Source: Microcebus murinus (taxonomy: Eukaryota > Chordata > Mammalia > Primates > Cheirogaleidae). From it: a DNA stretch of 64,000 nucleotides. Below, in pieces: positions 1 to 11,484 of the stretch; within the stretch, counting starts at the first letter, position 1, and every line of letters begins with the position of its first letter. The stretch covers positions 22,995,501-23,059,500 of the forward strand of contig NC_134117.1 in NCBI RefSeq assembly GCF_040939455.1. The letters are read 5' to 3'. The position numbers and the translations under genes are program-made. The notes under the pieces were generated by a model, which worked only from the letters and a program-made list of their open reading frames with translations, had not been told where the DNA came from and did not search any database.

Positions 1-261
1 CATTACCTTAAAGATAGTGTGTGTTCTTCCTGTTCATTTTAATACTTTTAGCACGGATGTATATATCCCTAAACATATGTATATTATGTATAGCATCATT
101 TTTTATGTTTAACATTTACATAAACAATATACTCTTCATATCCTTTGCAACTTCTATTAATTTTGCTCACCAAAATCTTAATAGAGATTTATCTAGGCTG
201 ATTTGTTCAATTTTATTTCATTCATTTTCTTTTTTTATTAAGGTATGACATCCATGCACTG

Positions 262-545
262 AATACACAACTCCGGTGCTCAAAACCTCCACCCAGACCA
301 AGGTGGAAACCTTTTCCAGCAACCCACAGTCTTTGTGTCCTTTCCCAGTTCATACGTCTCAGAGGCAACCATTATTCTGATGTCTCGCACTATACATTAA
401 TTTTGCTTGTTTTGAACTTATATAAATGGAATCATACAGTATAGAGTCTTTTTTTGGGTCAACATTGTGTCTGTGAGGTTCATCCAGTTTGTTGCATGTA
501 GCAGTTTTTTCATTATCATTGGTTTATAGTTATTTTCCTATATGA
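262..545 (-). repeat. L1M fragment, antisense
   Basis: TATATAAATGGAATCATACAG and GTGAGGTTCATCCAGTTTGTTGCATG are characteristic of the 3' part of old L1M elements read in reverse. Heavily diverged; ends approximate. Confidence 0.6.
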
Positions 546-547
546 AA

Positions 548-1378
548 ATAGCATTTGTGATATTGTAAAATATATATATTTTGTCTTAGTCCCCCATTTC
601 CTGGAGTACAGCTCCTAAAATCTTTGAAATCTTCAAAGTGATAAGTTGCCTTTTTGTATGCTAATGAGTTGACTGTTAGTAGCAGCCCTTGGGTAGCCTC
701 AAGGTGGGGCTGGGACCCAAAGACCAAGGCAGAAGTAGAGGGTTGGGACTTTCAGCCCCACCTCCCAACCTCCCAGGAAAAGACTAAAGGTTAAATTGAT
801 TACCAATGGCCAATGTATTTAATTGATTAAATACACATGATTTAATCAATCATGTGTATGGAATGAAGCTTCCATAAAAACCCAAAGGATAGTGTTTGGA
901 GGGCTTCCAGATAGCCAAACATGTGAAGGTTCCTGTTGGGTGGCATGCCCAGAGAGGGCATAGAAGCTCTGTGCCCCTTCCCCAAATCTCACCCTATGCA
1001 TCTCTTCATCGGTAGCCTTTGTAATATCCTTTATAATAAACTGCTAAATGTCAGTGTTTGCCTCAGTTCTATGAGCCCCTCTAGCAAATTAATAAAACCT
1101 GGGGAGAGGGCCTGGGAACCCCAATTTATAGCCAGTCAGTAAGAAGCACAGGTAATAAAACCCAGGCTTCAATTGACAACAGAAGCAAGGTTGGAAATGG
1201 CTTGAGGATTGAGCCCTCAACCTGTGGGGTCTGATGCTATTCCTAGCTAGACAGTGTTGGAACTGATTCGGAGGACACCCAGCTGGTGTCTGCTACAGAA
1301 CTGATTAGTTGCTAGTGAGAAGAAATCCCAATAAATTTCTTGGTGACCAGAGGTCACAGAAGTCTTCTGTGATGATTG
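548..1378 (+). repeat. LTR-like ancient interspersed repeat
   Basis: The segment has the composition and motifs of a known dispersed mammalian repeat: CATAAAAACCCAAAGGA, GAGAGGGCATAGAAGCTC, CCCTATGCATCTCTTCATC, then several AATAAA-type signals (near 1036, 1091 and 1154) and CACCCAGCTGGTGTC. The layout suggests a solo LTR of an old endogenous retrovirus, but I cannot assign the family. No viral coding sequence is present. Ends are approximate. Confidence 0.5.
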
Positions 1379-1431
1379 TTGAGTGAGAGAATAGGAAAAG
1401 CACTTTGGTTTAGTTTGTTTCTTGTATCCTC

Positions 1432-1612
1432 AGACATTATTTATTGATCCACTTGGATTACTGGATATTAGGGTGGTTTTCAGTTTGGGGGTATTATGAA
1501 TAATTCTGCTATAATTATTTCTGTACATTGTTTGATAGACATATGCAATAATTTCTCTTGGATCTATATCCAGGAGCATATTTGCTGGGTCATAGTTTGC
1601 CTGAGGCATACT
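1432..1612 (-). repeat. L1M fragment, antisense
   Basis: ATTATGAATAATTCTGCTAT followed by a diverged form of the reverse-strand L1M stretch ending GCTGGGTCATAG. Diverged and short. Confidence 0.6.
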
Positions 1613-2696
1613 AGGCATACAATTCAGACTTCAGTAGTCGTGACAGAGATCATATGGCCCAAAAAATCAAAAATATTTATTTTCCTTCCCTATCATTTGT
1701 GCTATTGTCACTTGTACTACATCTGCTTAGGTTATAAACCACGCAGTGCAGTGTTACGATTTTTGCTTTAAATAGTCCTCTATCTTTTAAAGAAACAAAG
1801 AAAAGAAAAATTATCTGTCTTCTTTCGCTTATGTTTTAACGCAGGGGCCCACACCTAATTACATCCCAATAGTGGCCAGGTTTTTCCTGATCTCACTAAC
1901 CAGGGTCACGTCTGCTCCCTGGAGAATGGACACGAAGTCCTTTCATTGATGGAAATGTGAGAGAGGGTTCTTCATTTCTTGCTGACACAGTTTAATATTT
2001 CAAGATCTTAGAGATGATGGTCATTCCTTGACTTGGAGCCCTTCAGTGGCTTTCCATTACCACCAGGACAAAGTTCATTTCCTACCATGGCCCTGTCTCA
2101 GAGCTGCAGCCTCTTCCCTTGTTTCTCTCCTTCCCGCCTCACATGACAGCTCTGCTGACCTTCTCCCAGCTTCTCATGTGAACCCAGCTTTGTCTTCACA
2201 CATTCCTGCCCCCCTGCCTGAAACTCACCTGCGCCGTCCTCTTCCCACTAGGCCAACTCCTGCTCATCCTCCCTGCTGCCGCGCCAGCGTGTGCTGAGAG
2301 GCTCTCCTGCCCTTGGGCGAGGATGGGGACTCTGCCCTGTGTTCCTGGGGCCCCTGAGTATTTCCTCTGGAGCAGCACTTATCAGAACTGGATAAAGGTA
2401 GGTCAGCTGCCTCTGGCATCAATCCATAAGCCGCACAAAAACATCACTGCAATAAATAAATGGGAAATATGAGATCAGGTGGCTCGAATTTCCACACATG
2501 TACCTTTATGTAACTGGTGAAATATACAATTGGTGCTGCAGAGATTTTGCAGGAGACGCTCTCTCCTCCTTACAGAATATAAAAGTAATTAACTGGCTCT
2601 CTTTTCCTAAGGCAATGAGCAAAAAAGATTCAGAACTCTAAGAGGTATGTGGCAGTTGAAAAGGTTTCAATAATTCTCTTTATGTTCTATATAGAA

Positions 2697-2860
2697 GTCA
2701 TTCATTCATTTAAGAAATATCAAGTGAAAACTGGTTATGTGTCAGAGAGTGTTCTCGGCCTGGGGAGTATGCCATGGTGAGCAAACCAGGCCAACATTCC
2801 TGCGCTTATGGAGTTTGCATTCTTATTTTACTAATATCATTAGTTAATAATCAGACATTG
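2697..2860 (-). repeat. L2 3'-end fragment
   Basis: CATTCATTCATTTAAGAAAT, then GTGTCAGAGAGTGTTCTCGG, GAGCAAACCAGGC and TTATGGAGTTTGCATTCT match the order of motifs of an antisense L2 LINE tail. Confidence 0.6.
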
Positions 2861-3063
2861 TCTACATGGTTTCTTGACTCTCCATTGGGAAAGTTTTTCT
2901 ATTTTGATTCTAAAGGTCCAGGCAGTAGCCGCATATCATATGTTAGGCAAGATAGACAAATGGCCAAGAGTCTTGGCCGGAAAGAGTGGGATTTTCCAAG
3001 GGTCACCTGGCACAAGTGGTCCAGTTCCTGCCACAGTAAAAAAATACCCTCAAGGGAGAAATT

Positions 3064-3370
3064 ATTATTATTATTATTTTTTTTTTTTTTGAGACAGAGT
3101 CTCGCTTTGTTGCCCAGGCTAGAGTAAGTGCCGTAGCGTCAGCCTCGCTCACAGCAACCTCCAACTCCTGGGCTCAAGCGATCCTCCTGCCTCAGCCTCC
3201 CGAGTAGCTGTGACTACAGGCACGCGCCACCATGCTCGGTTAATTTTTTCTATATATTTTTAGTTGGCCAATTAATTTCTTTCTATTTTTAGTAGAGATG
3301 GGGTCTCGCTCTTGCTCAGGCTGGTTTCGAACTCCTGACTTTGATCAATTCTCCCGCCTCGGCCTCCCAG
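3064..3370 (-). mobile_element. Lemur-type dimeric Alu, 5'-truncated
   Basis: The element reads from a poly-T/ATT-rich tail through GAGACAGAGTCTCGC to the left-monomer motif CGGCCTCCCAG, where it stops about 38 nt short of the Alu 5' end. The linker carries the lineage block (TAGTTGGCCAATTAATTTC). It is flanked by a perfect 14-bp target duplication, TCAAGGGAGAAATT, at 3050-3063 and 3371-3384. The lost 5' segment contains the RNA polymerase III A box, so the copy should be transcriptionally dead. Confidence 0.93.
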
Positions 3371-3428
3371 TCAAGGGAGAAATTTAAAAATCCCTCCTCA
3401 CAAGCACCTACCATGTCCAGGGAGTATT

Positions 3429-3602
3429 GTTTTTGTAATTTTTAGAGACAGGGCTCCTGCTCTGTGCCCAGGCAGGAGCATAGTGGCTATTCACAGGTGC
3501 AATCATAGCTCACTGCAGCCTCAAACTCCTGGGCTCAAGTAGTCCTCCCACCTCAGCCTTCAGAATAGCTGGGACTACCGGTGCGTGCCACTGCTCCCAG
3601 CT
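3429..3602 (-). mobile_element. Free left Alu monomer (FLAM-like)
   Basis: A single 7SL-derived monomer. It keeps the 7SL-like segment GTGGCTATTCACAGGTGCAATC, which dimeric Alus normally lack. The flanks CCAGGGAGTATT (3417-3428) and CCAGAGAGTATT (3603-3614) look like a 12-bp target duplication with one mismatch. Confidence 0.8.
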
Positions 3603-4787
3603 CCAGAGAGTATTCTTGTAATGTGCACGTGCAGGATGTTTTCTTTGAACTTGTAGACTGACCTGGGCCATCAGCTCTGACCCCTACTACAGATAGCTCT
3701 TTAAGTGGGCAGCCGTTACCACAGCTGCAAGCCCAATGTGCAGAAATGCATGGCCTGGTGCTGTTTACTTGGAAGGAATGATTTGTTTTAAATAAGTTCA
3801 AACCCATTAATGTGCCTCCCAAGAAGTTAACTCTTCAGAAAACTGATTGCTCTCCCCTGCAAGAATTAAAGAAAAAATGAGAACTCCAGGAAAGTATGAA
3901 ACGTCTGAACTCCATGAAAGTGAAAAACAAAGAACCCATAAAGTATCTTTTAAGACTTTGAAGTGATATTCATGTAAGTTACATTTACCTATGGTAAGCA
4001 CGTAAGTCACATTATCCAGGCATGAAAACCTATGGAATAAAAGATGATATGGAAAACATTGCCTTCAGTCCACATAGCAAATGCCTTACTTTGAATGTAG
4101 ATAAAGAAGTCCGCACTTAATAGAAAATGTATGTCTCCCAGGCTTCATTAAATATGTGCTGAGCAAATATTTGAAGAACAGTGATTTGAAGGGGCTCAAA
4201 TGTCTTGGTTTTCCCTTGCATAATTCACTGTCAGCGGATTGCGAGTTCCACCAGGGAGCGATGTTCTTACCTGTGACTAAATTCCCATTCATGGAATAAA
4301 TACATGAGTATAGTGCTTACTCAGCACAATTCCTGACACAGCACACAGTAGGGGCTTAAGAAATAATTGCTGATATTCCTATTGCTGCAGTTAATATTAT
4401 ATCATTCTCTTTATAGCTAGAGGGAACTTTGGATGTGGACTAGATCAGCCCCTGCATTTTATAGCACTGCCATGCCTCTGACGCAGGCCAAGAACCTATA
4501 ATTGTTCTTAGCGCCTCTATTTCCCTCATACCTGACAATATCACCAAACAGAGGCCACTCTACCTTTTAAAGTTCCTCTTGACTCCACCCCAAGGCCAAT
4601 CCTAGCCCGAGCTGTCATCAACTCCTGTATGTCACTGCCACACTTCTGTCTCCCCCTCCACCAAACGACCATAGTGATCCTTTCAAAATGCAACTTAAAA
4701 AACCAAACATACCCTTTTTTTTCTTTTAGCTTCTCATAAGCTATGGCAGTCTTTTTATTATTACAAAAAGAAATAAGCACTGAATTT

Positions 4788-5082
4788 TTATTTATTTATT
4801 TGAGACAGAGTCTCACTCTGTTACCCCAGATAGAGTGCAATGTGGTATCATCATAGCTCACAGCAACCTCAAACTCCTGGGCTTAAGTGATCCTCCTGCC
4901 TCAGCCTCCAGAGTAGCTGGGACTACAGCTGTGTACCATAATACCAGCTAATTTTTCTATTTTTGATAGAGACACGATCTCACTCTTGCTAAGGCTGGTC
5001 TTGAACTCCTGATCTCAAATGATTCTCCTGCCTTGGCTTCCCAAAGTGCTAGGATTATAGGTGTGAGCCACTGCACCCGGCC
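4788..5082 (-). mobile_element. Dimeric Alu without the lemur linker block
   Basis: Full-length dimer from GAGACAGAGTCTCACTCTG to GAGCCACTGCACCCGGCC, more diverged than the linker-block copies. The tail is TTTATTTATTTATT. Flanking duplication AGCACTGAATTT / AGCACTGTAATTT (4776-4787 and 5083-5095). Confidence 0.9.
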
Positions 5083-7179
5083 AGCACTGTAATTTAAAAA
5101 CATTTTAAATAAATTAATTTTAAAACCTTCTGTATCCATTCTTTTTTTTTTTTATTAATATACTCAGGCCTGAAAAATGGAGTATCCATTCTTATTAATA
5201 ACTTTAGTATATGTTTGCCCCACTTTGATAACTTTGCCACAATAATTTTACATGCATTTTTATGACTTTTAAAACAATCTGTTTCTCTCCCAAAGGCTAT
5301 ATCATTCCTCAAGGACAAGGACCTTGTCTGGTTTGCCCCCAGCTGAAGCCCCAGGTCCTAGCAGAGTGGGTGAAACATGTTGGTAACTTCACAAATATTT
5401 GTTTAGTGGCTAAGTAAATGAATAAAGTCCTTGAAAAAGTGAACAATAATTTGGTAGCTATATTTTGGGATGTGCGGCCAGCTCATATCAGACTTCTTTC
5501 TCAGAATCAATTTCTTAACCAAATGCATTGTTTTATGATTACGTTTGTACTACATGACTCCACCCCATGATGACTGGGATTGGATCAGGGTGAGCATGTG
5601 ACCTGACCTGGCCAATCAGATTATATTTTCCCAGAGAATTGGGAACTGACTCCAGAAGGCAGCCAGTGAGTTTTAGCTGTGTGTAAGGGTTTGGTAGACA
5701 CTTGGGTGGTGGTGGGCTCTTGCAATGTGGGTGAAGAAGCAGAGAAAAAGTCTGCAATCAGAAGAATAAAACAGACACAGGTGCTAAGCAGAGATAAGAG
5801 ACAAAGACAATTATTGATTATATTCTCAGATTTGCTACTTCCTAGTTCTACTCTTTCAAGAAGCTCAGATGCTGCTGTATGTTGGAAATAAAGTCCCTTC
5901 CCCTTTTATTAGCTAGCTCAGCTCAATATCTAGTATTCATAAACCAAAGAGTCTTAACTAAGGCATGCGCTATTCATATATAAGGAGGTAAGATAAGTCA
6001 AGTTGATCATATTATAGTAATCTGCCTAGGGCAATACCTTATTGATGATAGTCTAAATCCCAGCAGGATTCACCTATGTGGGGAAACCCAGCCTGCTATT
6101 GGATAAGAAATAAACCAATGATGGGGTTATCCTCTGCTTTAGGCAGGGCAGGGCTTGGGTTGAAGCCAGACTTGACTTCAGACATCTTGAATCTTTCACC
6201 TGAAAGAGACACATGAATTCAAACAGGACGAAAAACAGTAATGTCTATGACATTTCTGAATAGAGAACCGAAAAAGGGGGTCAAACCAAAACCAGACTCA
6301 TAGTTTTGGTTATTTGTGGCTTCAGGCTATTTTTAAAGAAACTGCCTTTGAATTCCCCATGGAATTTTTTTCCTGTGTTTTTTTTTTTTTTTTTTTTTGT
6401 CATCCAGTGGCCAACTCAGGGTTTATTGGCTTCTGGAAAATCCAGGGGATTTTGAAAAAGAAAAATCTGTAGTGATTTTTGGTAAAATGGAACTATACAG
6501 ACTGATCTTTTATACCACGACATTGCTGGTAACCCCCTTCCAGGCAGCAATACACATGAAGGAAGGCATGTTCAGGAGTTGAGATAGATGGTATGGAACC
6601 ATTCTCATTCCTGAAGATCTTAAAACACAGTACACTGGCTTGGGGACCAGATGTCTGGTCAGTGTTAGGGATGCAGCCTAGAGTTATGAAATAATATTTT
6701 TTTCCTCTCTGAATCTAATTGTATCCTTGGCTTCTTTGGCTGTGCAAGTTCCCAGATTTCCCTCTGGTATTCCAGGGGCATGGTCATTTGCTAGGGCTGG
6801 AATTTCAAGTGGTTCTGTCAAAAAATTCTTCCACACAAGGACCTCACCAGAGTCAAGGCTGAGACTCTCAGGGACACAGTGTAAAGGCACATGGAGATTT
6901 TGCCGATGAACTTACGGTATTGGGTGTCAGAGAGGTGGCTTCACCACCTGGCGGTTGGTAACAGGAGGGGGCTGTTAGTATGGCTGGAATCAGTGAACAG
7001 TGGGGCTGAGCAGTGAGGCAGTTCAGGGGCCACATCCTGGTCCCATTCCCCAGCAAGGGGAGGAGAAGCCCTGCCAGCAATGTTTTCCTGGGAGGTTGGC
7101 GTCGCTGTCTACTCCAAATTCAGGAGGGACCATCCTCAAGACACTCCCCAAACATAAGTCAGTATGATAGGGCTGATTT

Positions 7180-7267
7180 GAGAGAGAAGGGAGAGAGGGA
7201 GAAAGGGGAAGAAGAAAAAGGAAAAAGAGGAAGAGGAGGAGACAAAAGAGAAGGAAGAGAAGAAAGA
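7180..7267. repeat. 88-base purine tract
   Basis: All A or G except one C at 7243. A low-complexity tract with capacity for triplex (H-DNA) formation; no coding meaning is proposed for the open frames across it. Confidence 0.9.
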
Positions 7268-8379
7268 CAGAAGCATGAGCCCTGGGCTGTTTATGGTCTG
7301 TAAAATGGCAGGTTACTTGTGCCAGGCCCTCCCGTTTGCCCCTGCCAGAGGTCAGCCCGGGTCTGGTAGGGTTGCGGCCCTGGCCAGCTGCTGGTGATAA
7401 AGGTGCTAAAACCACTTTGGCCAGGAGGGGGCCCCAAATTTCACTCCAATTTGCCTGTGTCTGGGTAATAGTCTGGTTAGACCTCACTTCATGCAATAGT
7501 TATCCATTATCGTACAGCATACAAGGGACCCAAATGCACACCAGAGACCCAGAGATGGGAAGTAACTTTAAGGTCACAAGGCTGGTTTGTGGTTGAGCCA
7601 GGACTAGACGGCAGGGTGGGTAAGCCTACTCCGACTCTCTAGTCTCCAGTTCTTTGGCATCTCGCAACAGTGGCAACAGCGGCAGCATCTACAACTATGT
7701 GCTGAGAGTACAAACATGTACTGAGTGCCTGGCATGTATGAAGCCCTGTGCTGGGTGGAGTGTGTGTGACAGGTGGCAGGTGGCAGAGGTGCTGGGTGGT
7801 GGGGGTGGGGAGGGAAAAGGTGGTATCTAAGTCTAAGTTTAAGGCCTCACCCACTTCTTCCTGGTTTAGAAGGCACAACCTAAACACAGGAAAGTTAAAT
7901 AACAATAAAAGATATAAATAAGGTTCAGTACAGTAGGGGCTGAGTTGCATAGTATGATTGGTAACCTAATGTCTGATTAGCAATTGCCATGAAATTTCTG
8001 AAGAGGAAGATTATACTGTGTCTTTGCTTAGCACTTAACAGTTTCCAGTGCTTTCCTGTATGTCTTCTTCAGGGTGGTCACAGAGACCCTACGTGGAGGA
8101 GGAGGTAGGGTGGGCTGTGCAGAAGGGGAGCTGATGGGATTTGCATGCGCACAGAGGTCCCTGGCGATACCCATGGCCCCTGCCCTGGGGAAGAGTCCCA
8201 GTCCTCTTTGTTGGGGAGTCCAGGTAGCTTGTGATGCTTGTGCAAATGGAGAATTAGAACCAAGGGACTCTGGGGTTCAAGGGAGTGCAACATTCTAGAT
8301 CTGCAGGTGTTCGTATATGGCTAAGTATGCTCTTTAAATGAACTCTTCTTGCCTGTGAATAGGCACATAAACGTAGAGG

Positions 8380-8510
8380 GCAAAAACAGCTGGTCTGGGA
8401 CCAAACAGCTGTGTGGCATCAGACAACTAGCTTAGTTTCTCTCAGCCTCAGTTTGTTCCTTTGTAAAATGAGAGGAATAAATAACCTCTGTGGTCCCTTC
8501 TGGTTGGAAA
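8380..8510 (+). repeat. MIR SINE
   Basis: GCTGTGTGGCATCAGACAAC and TCTCAGCCTCAGTTTGTTCC followed by GTAAAATGAGAGGAATAA match the MIR core and 3' half. Confidence 0.75.
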
Positions 8511-10734
8511 ATTCTTTGATTCTGAGAATTCTACAATTACCAGTTTTTGAAAAATCAGATTTTCAGGTATCAGTCAGTTTCCATCTTTACTTTGGATCTT
8601 CTTTTCCTTATTGATCCTAAACTTCGAAAAATTTTTGCGGTTATATTTTATCATTGTACTCACACAATGTCCTTGGGTGGGAGTCACCCCAGTGCATAGG
8701 TGGAGGTAGCAAAATAGGGGTTTACCTGATCCTCTCCAGCAGTAGCTCATGGAGCAGGTGTTTTCAACACAGACCATCCTATATACCTACTGCGTGCCCG
8801 GCATAGGCTGGCATTTAATGAATGATGTACATTTCCTGTTTCCAAGGGAACTTCTACCAGTCTCCACCACTTGGGAGGATTGCCAGGCACTTGCAAGCCA
8901 GTCAGTAAATGTGTGTTGAACAGAAAGAAACTCCTAGCGCACTGTGGAAAAGAAACTTGTCTGAAGTTGAAATGTACCCAGGGAAGGGAGAGCCTGCACC
9001 ATTTCATACTTAAAGTCTCTTGAACATACAGCCCCAATAGAAAAAAGACATTTTCTCCCACAGAAATAACTTCTGCCCAAATGATCCCCAGAGATCTTGG
9101 CACCATAGAGTTGGGGTCAGGGCAGAACTCGGTTGCTCCTTCCAGCTGAGGTCATTTGGGAGCTAAGAAGTTGGGAGTATGCTTAGGTTGTGCTTAAAGA
9201 CCTGGATTTAAGGGATGTCAGGTTGTCTGGAGTTTCTTAGGCAGGAAAAAGGCCACCACTTTGTGGGCAAACAGTGTGCCACTAGGACAGTGGGGGCATC
9301 GTTGCACTCTCTCTCCGACAGATTGCTTGTGCTTAGCGTCCTGTTCAGTGTGGATCCGGGTCCAGAAGGGGAGGGTGAGTAGGCAACCATGGGTGCTGTC
9401 TGAGGGGAGCCGAGTGCTCTGATTCACAAGGAGAGCCAAAGCCAGCTAGCCCCTTCCTCCTCTCTCCCTCCAACAGCTAAACACCAGATCCCTCACCAGG
9501 GCTTCTCAGGCCGTATCAGGGCTTCCAGAATGCTTTGCCATTCATAGAAGAAGAGCAGCCGAGAGCCATTAAGGATCATTTCATCATGAACCCACAGGCT
9601 GTCTTGATTGATCATCAGAGGACGCAGAGCTGGGCCGGTGCACTCACAGGGTCAGGGGCTCAGCTCGGAGGGCCTGTTCTGGGTCTACCTCCCACCACCC
9701 CTTCAGCAAACAAGCTTTGCTCAGGGGGGTAGTCCTTTGTCCCCCCCTTTTCCCATCAAGTGAGCATCACTGTCAGATCACCTTCCCCCAGGACTCCTGC
9801 TCCAACAGCCACAGGGGCTTTCTGTCATCTTCCCTGATAGAGGAGCCCTGTGTCTGGTGTCAGGATTTCTCATGGTCTGGACCCTCACACCCATCTGTCT
9901 TTATTTCCTACTCACGTGCCATCATTTGGTGTCCTGCTGCCCTTCTCCAAGGTTGGAGGAATAGTGGGGTGCTCTGTGCCAAGCAAATGTGTGAATAAAC
10001 TTTCAGGTTGCTACCTGGGTTCTGACAGTCCAGAGAAGTTACTAACACAATACGGCCATACAAATCTGTGCCCCCATTTCAGTTGTTTGACATTGATCCA
10101 CAGTCACAAAGCTTTACTGTGATTGTGAAACAATAGGATTAGTTGCAAAAACACTACCCCTTTAAATATTTGAAAGTAGAATGGAAAAAAATGTTGAAAT
10201 AGATGGGGGGAAAGCTAAATTGAATTAAGTAGTAACTGTGCTCCAAGTTCAGGGACGGACAAGTGGCTTGGAAAGTCGGTTTTCCAGACAAGAGGGAGGG
10301 GTGGTGAGAAACTAATGATGCGTGGGCTCCTACCCGTTGGATTTTCCCACCATTGTATGTTCCCTTCCCTCTCGCCAGCCCCGGGAGGGTCCCGGGGGAG
10401 CCCTGGGTTTAAGGCAGTGGTGTTATGCAGAATTTGTAACCTTGTCATTGGTATATGATGTCACAGGTTAGTTACACAGGCCCAGATCGATGGACGACTC
10501 CAGCAGTGGATCGATCACATTTCCGGGGAGAATTCACCCTCTGTGACCTGTAGGGGGGCAGGTGGTTCATCAAAAGAGACTCTGGCTCGAAGGATTTAAT
10601 ACTGGCCCCTTCCCCACTCCGTCTCCTCCTCGGGGGTTCTGGGCAGGCTCAGCCTGGCAATAAACTACTTTTCATGAAAGAGATCTGGGGGACAGAAGTG
10701 GTAGGGGGAGGTAAATGCGGGGACAAAAAGGCAC

Positions 10735-11484
10735 AAATCCGAGACGGATAGCCAGGATGGGGCGCGCTGGGTTCACTTCCCCGCCCCTCCTCCCTCCGAA
10801 GCCACCCTGAGTTTTTGTGCCCGGCGAACTAGCCCAGTGCCGCGCCAGGCCGCTGGCTGCGCTCTCGGCTCGGGTGGGGGCGCGCGGGCCCGCCCCTGCC
10901 GCTCGGGCCGGCCTGCAGCCCCCTCCCCGTCCCCCAGCCCCTCCCCCGGCCCGGAGCCCCTCCCCGCGCGCTTCCCCTCGCTCCCCTCCCTTCCCTTCCC
11001 TGCCGGCCCGGCCCTGCCTCCGCCGCCTGCGCCCGCAGCCTCCGCCAGCGCCGAGCCCCCCGAGCCCGAGCGCGGCGAAGGGGCGCCGCCGGCCCCTCCT
11101 CAGCGCGCTGACAGCGGGCTCCGGGGCCTCCGCCCCGTGCCCCGCCGGTGGGACACACCCCCGCCCCTCCCCTACTCCGCCAGTTCCCGCCGGACCCACG
11201 GGCGGCGGAGAGAGCGGCGGGCGAGCCCGAGCGCGGCGGCGGCGCGGGAGGGAAGGGGCGCGCGGCAGGCCCACCGGGAACCGCCCGGGGCGCACGGAGC
11301 CCGCGTGCCCTCCGGGACTATCCCCCGCCCCGGGGCCTTGCCTGTGGGCGCCGGGAGTCGGGGCTGCGGTCGGCGCGCCGGGCCGGGGTGGCGGGGGGCC
11401 CCGGGCAGCGGGAGAAGCAGCCGGAGTCCGGCCGGGATGAGAAGGTGACGCCGCCGGGGGGCGCCACTCGCGTTGTGGGGGAAG
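10735..11484 (+). promoter_or_regulatory. SH3PXD2A: CpG-island promoter and 5' UTR of SH3PXD2A
   Basis: Base composition shifts abruptly to very high G+C with dense CG dinucleotides from about 10,735, fading by about 11,700. There is no TATA box in a plausible place. GC-box/KLF-type motifs are frequent, for example CCCGCCCCTGCC near 10890, CCCCCGCCCCTCCCC near 11159 and CCCCGCCCCGGGGCC near 11322. This fits a broad, housekeeping-like promoter driving transcription to the right into exon 1. The start site itself cannot be fixed. Long open frames here (10.8-11.8 kb, both strands) come from scarcity of stop codons in GC-rich DNA and are not proposed as genes. Confidence 0.85.
11437..11448 (+). 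promoter_or_regulatory. Minimal upstream ORF (Met-Arg-Arg-stop) in the SH3PXD2A leader
   Basis: ATG AGA AGG TGA lies 36 nt before the main start codon. G at -3 and A at +4 give a moderate initiation context. It is the only ATG between about 10,760 and the main ATG, so it stands out in a leader otherwise free of ATG. If transcription starts upstream of it, ribosomes would meet it first and would need to reinitiate or leak past it. Its use is inferred, not shown. Confidence 0.55.

Larger units (their letters stand above)
1..10734. other. Intergenic sequence upstream of SH3PXD2A
   Basis: No exon, promoter or RNA gene could be supported here. Apart from listed repeats, single-copy stretches without signal include 1620-2690, 3620-4770, 5100-6370 (5540-5890 resembles an old LTR-type repeat with CCAATCAGA and a closing AATAAAG, family not assigned) and 6600-10700. 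A poly-T run lies at 6377-6398. From memory of the human map, the neighbour on this side is STN1 (OBFC1), transcribed in the same direction and tens of kb away; none of its exons is recognised here. Confidence 0.7.

Noticed and set aside
548..1378. Possible endogenous retrovirus with coding potential
   Set aside because: Only an LTR-like sequence is visible; no gag, pol or env-like frame follows on either side.
3429..3602. A functional 7SL RNA gene
   Set aside because: Only an Alu-domain monomer with substitutions is present; the 7SL S domain is missing and the flanks look like a target duplication.
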